Shown piece by piece: positions 5,780 through 6,210 of a stretch of 6,210 bases of DNA. Numbering within the stretch: the stretch's first letter is position 1; every line of letters starts with the position of its first letter. The translations under genes and the position numbers were made by a program. The notes below the pieces were generated by a model. That model had not been told where the DNA came from, made no database searches, and saw only the letters and a list, made by a program, of their open reading frames with translations. The stretch is from an uncultured Nitrosopumilaceae archaeon (lineage in GTDB: Archaea > Thermoproteota > Nitrososphaeria > Nitrososphaerales > Nitrosopumilaceae), in assembly GCA_937875805.1 (NCBI GenBank), contig CALFHG010000186.1, positions 1-6,210 of the forward strand, in the 5' to 3' direction.

Positions 5780-5849
5780 GGGGCTGACAGTCCAACGCAT
5801 GGACTGCCAGCTTGTTCCCCGAACGGTTTGAATTCGATGTCAATTCAAA
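5780..5849 (+). ncRNA. Candidate structured RNA or 3'-end element: tandem GC-rich hairpins
   Basis: Between two convergent genes lies a stretch far richer in GC than its surroundings, with adjacent hairpins. Hairpin 1 pairs GCTG (5783-5786) with CAGC (5808-5811) and CAGTCCA (5788-5794) with TGGACTG (5800-5806), around loop ACGCA and one A-C mismatch. GGG at 5780-5782 can also close onto CCC at 5818-5820. Alternatively GTTC-CCC-GAAC (5814-5824) forms a small hairpin. Hairpin 3 pairs TTTGAATT (5827-5834) with AATTCAAA (5842-5849) around a 7-nt loop. In AT-rich genomes GC islands of this kind often mark structured RNAs. It could instead be the 3'-UTR or transcription-end structure of the peptidase mRNA. 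It is not a tRNA. The strand is inferred from position behind the peptidase gene. Confidence 0.4.
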
Positions 5850-5880
5850 GACAATGATAATCAGATTTAAACGTTTGAAC

Positions 5881-6210
5881 TTATTTCAGGTTTAATTTTT
5901 TAGGTTTAATTTTTCTGATAGAGCCCATCAAAATTCCAATAGTAATTCCCATTTGATATAGGAAATACAACAGCACTTCAAACCTACTAGGAGTAAGATC
6001 AGTGAATCTACTAACAGCAGTCAATATCAAAATTAATGCACTAAAAAAGAAAACAAATCCTTTGGTCACCCCATTAAGATTCGTAAATTTCAAGACAGCA
6101 AAACTCATCACAGTAACAGAAATTGCAACTACAGTTAGAAATCCAGTATTCACTCCAAATATCAAAAAAATGGAAGATGCAAGTTCGCCAAAACTATTTG
6201 CAGATAAATT
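5881..6210 (-). CDS. Small multi-pass membrane protein, N-terminus beyond window
   Basis: The frame ends with TAA (5883-5881) and stays open to the right edge, giving 109 visible residues without the N-terminus. The first start-like codon in the window is TTG at 6165-6163. The residues before it (NSFGELASSIF) continue the protein smoothly, so that TTG is probably not the true start. Hydrophobic segments lie at about visible residues 14-40 (one long or two short helices), 51-67 and 79-97. The protein ends with a Lys-rich tail (RKIKPKKLNLK), which would place the C-terminus in the cytoplasm. I see no catalytic motif or recognisable family; it may be a membrane subunit or an uncharacterised conserved protein. 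Convergent with the M3 peptidase gene. Confidence 0.7.
   Translation of the reverse strand, partial: NLSANSFGELASSIFLIFGVNTGFLTVVAISVTVMSFAVLKFTNLNGVTKGFVFFFSALILILTAVSRFTDLTPSRFEVLLYFLYQMGITIGILMGSIRKIKPKKLNLK
5888..5914 (+). repeat. 13-bp direct repeat with T-runs at the 3' end of the membrane-protein gene
   Basis: AGGTTTAATTTTT occurs at 5888-5900 and 5902-5914, a 14-nt period that is not a multiple of three, so it is not a protein-level repeat. On the plus strand the T-runs (5896-5901 and 5910-5914) lie about 50 nt after the hairpin cluster. They are the first good U-tracts downstream of the peptidase gene, so they may act as its poly-U terminator while also coding the Lys/Leu tail on the minus strand. 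Confidence 0.45.

Noticed and set aside
5778..5831. 17-codon open frame (ATG at 5778, TGA ending 5831) across the hairpins
   Set aside because: It is too short, has no promoter or ribosome-binding site of its own, and its bases are better explained by the inverted repeats.
5780..5851. tRNA gene on either strand, suggested by the GGGGCTG start and a GGTTTGAATTC stretch resembling a T-arm
   Set aside because: There is no matching 3' acceptor strand, the presumed T-loop has no flanking 5-bp stem, and no anticodon arm fits. The 11-bp stem with a 5-nt loop is not a tRNA arm.
5853..5918. C/D-box guide RNA, with AATGATAA as C box and CTGA at 5915-5918 as D box
   Set aside because: The C box deviates from RUGAUGA, no convincing internal D'/C' pair is seen, and the candidate runs into the coding end of the membrane-protein gene.
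1..6210. Mobile element, CRISPR array or defence island
   Set aside because: There is no transposase, integrase, regular repeat-spacer pattern, terminal inverted repeats or effector-type gene; the gene set is housekeeping and small zinc or membrane proteins.

Overview
The window is an AT-rich archaeal segment (about one third GC by eye). It carries a TATA-binding protein, a transcription factor B, TATA boxes about 26-30 nt upstream of several start codons (leaderless transcription), and small secreted and zinc-ribbon proteins. This combination points to an ammonia-oxidising thaumarchaeon (Nitrososphaerota), most likely of the marine Nitrosopumilus/Nitrosarchaeum type. That placement is inference from protein style; no 16S gene or amo gene is present.

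Layout. Positions 1-598 (minus) hold most of a membrane-anchored double-CxxC zinc-ribbon protein whose C-terminus lies outside the window. A 125-bp divergent intergenic region with nested direct repeats separates it from a 43-residue zinc-finger protein (724-855, plus). Next on the plus strand come a secreted beta-sandwich protein (921-1343) and a two-gene unit of soluble inorganic pyrophosphatase (1430-1969) and a prokaryotic-type UBP zinc finger (1971-2225). Converging on that unit is a minus-strand operon, tfb (2843-3817) followed by tbp (2278-2838), with 4 nt between the genes and a strong Shine-Dalgarno for tbp inside the last codons of tfb. The 176-bp gap 3818-3993 is a divergent promoter region between tfb and a plus-strand M3-family oligoendopeptidase (3994-5766). 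The 114-bp convergent gap 5767-5880 contains unusually GC-rich hairpins. A membrane protein (5881-6210, minus) runs off the right edge.

How the genes fit together. This is largely housekeeping: two general transcription initiation factors made from one transcript, pyrophosphate removal that pulls biosynthetic reactions forward, and cytosolic oligopeptide turnover. The small zinc proteins have no assignable function. I see no mobile element, CRISPR array, tRNA, rRNA or defence-type system. The least explained parts are the hairpin cluster at 5780-5849, the repeat-rich intergenic region 599-723, and the roles of the small zinc-binding proteins. No stretch longer than 300 bases lacks a gene.
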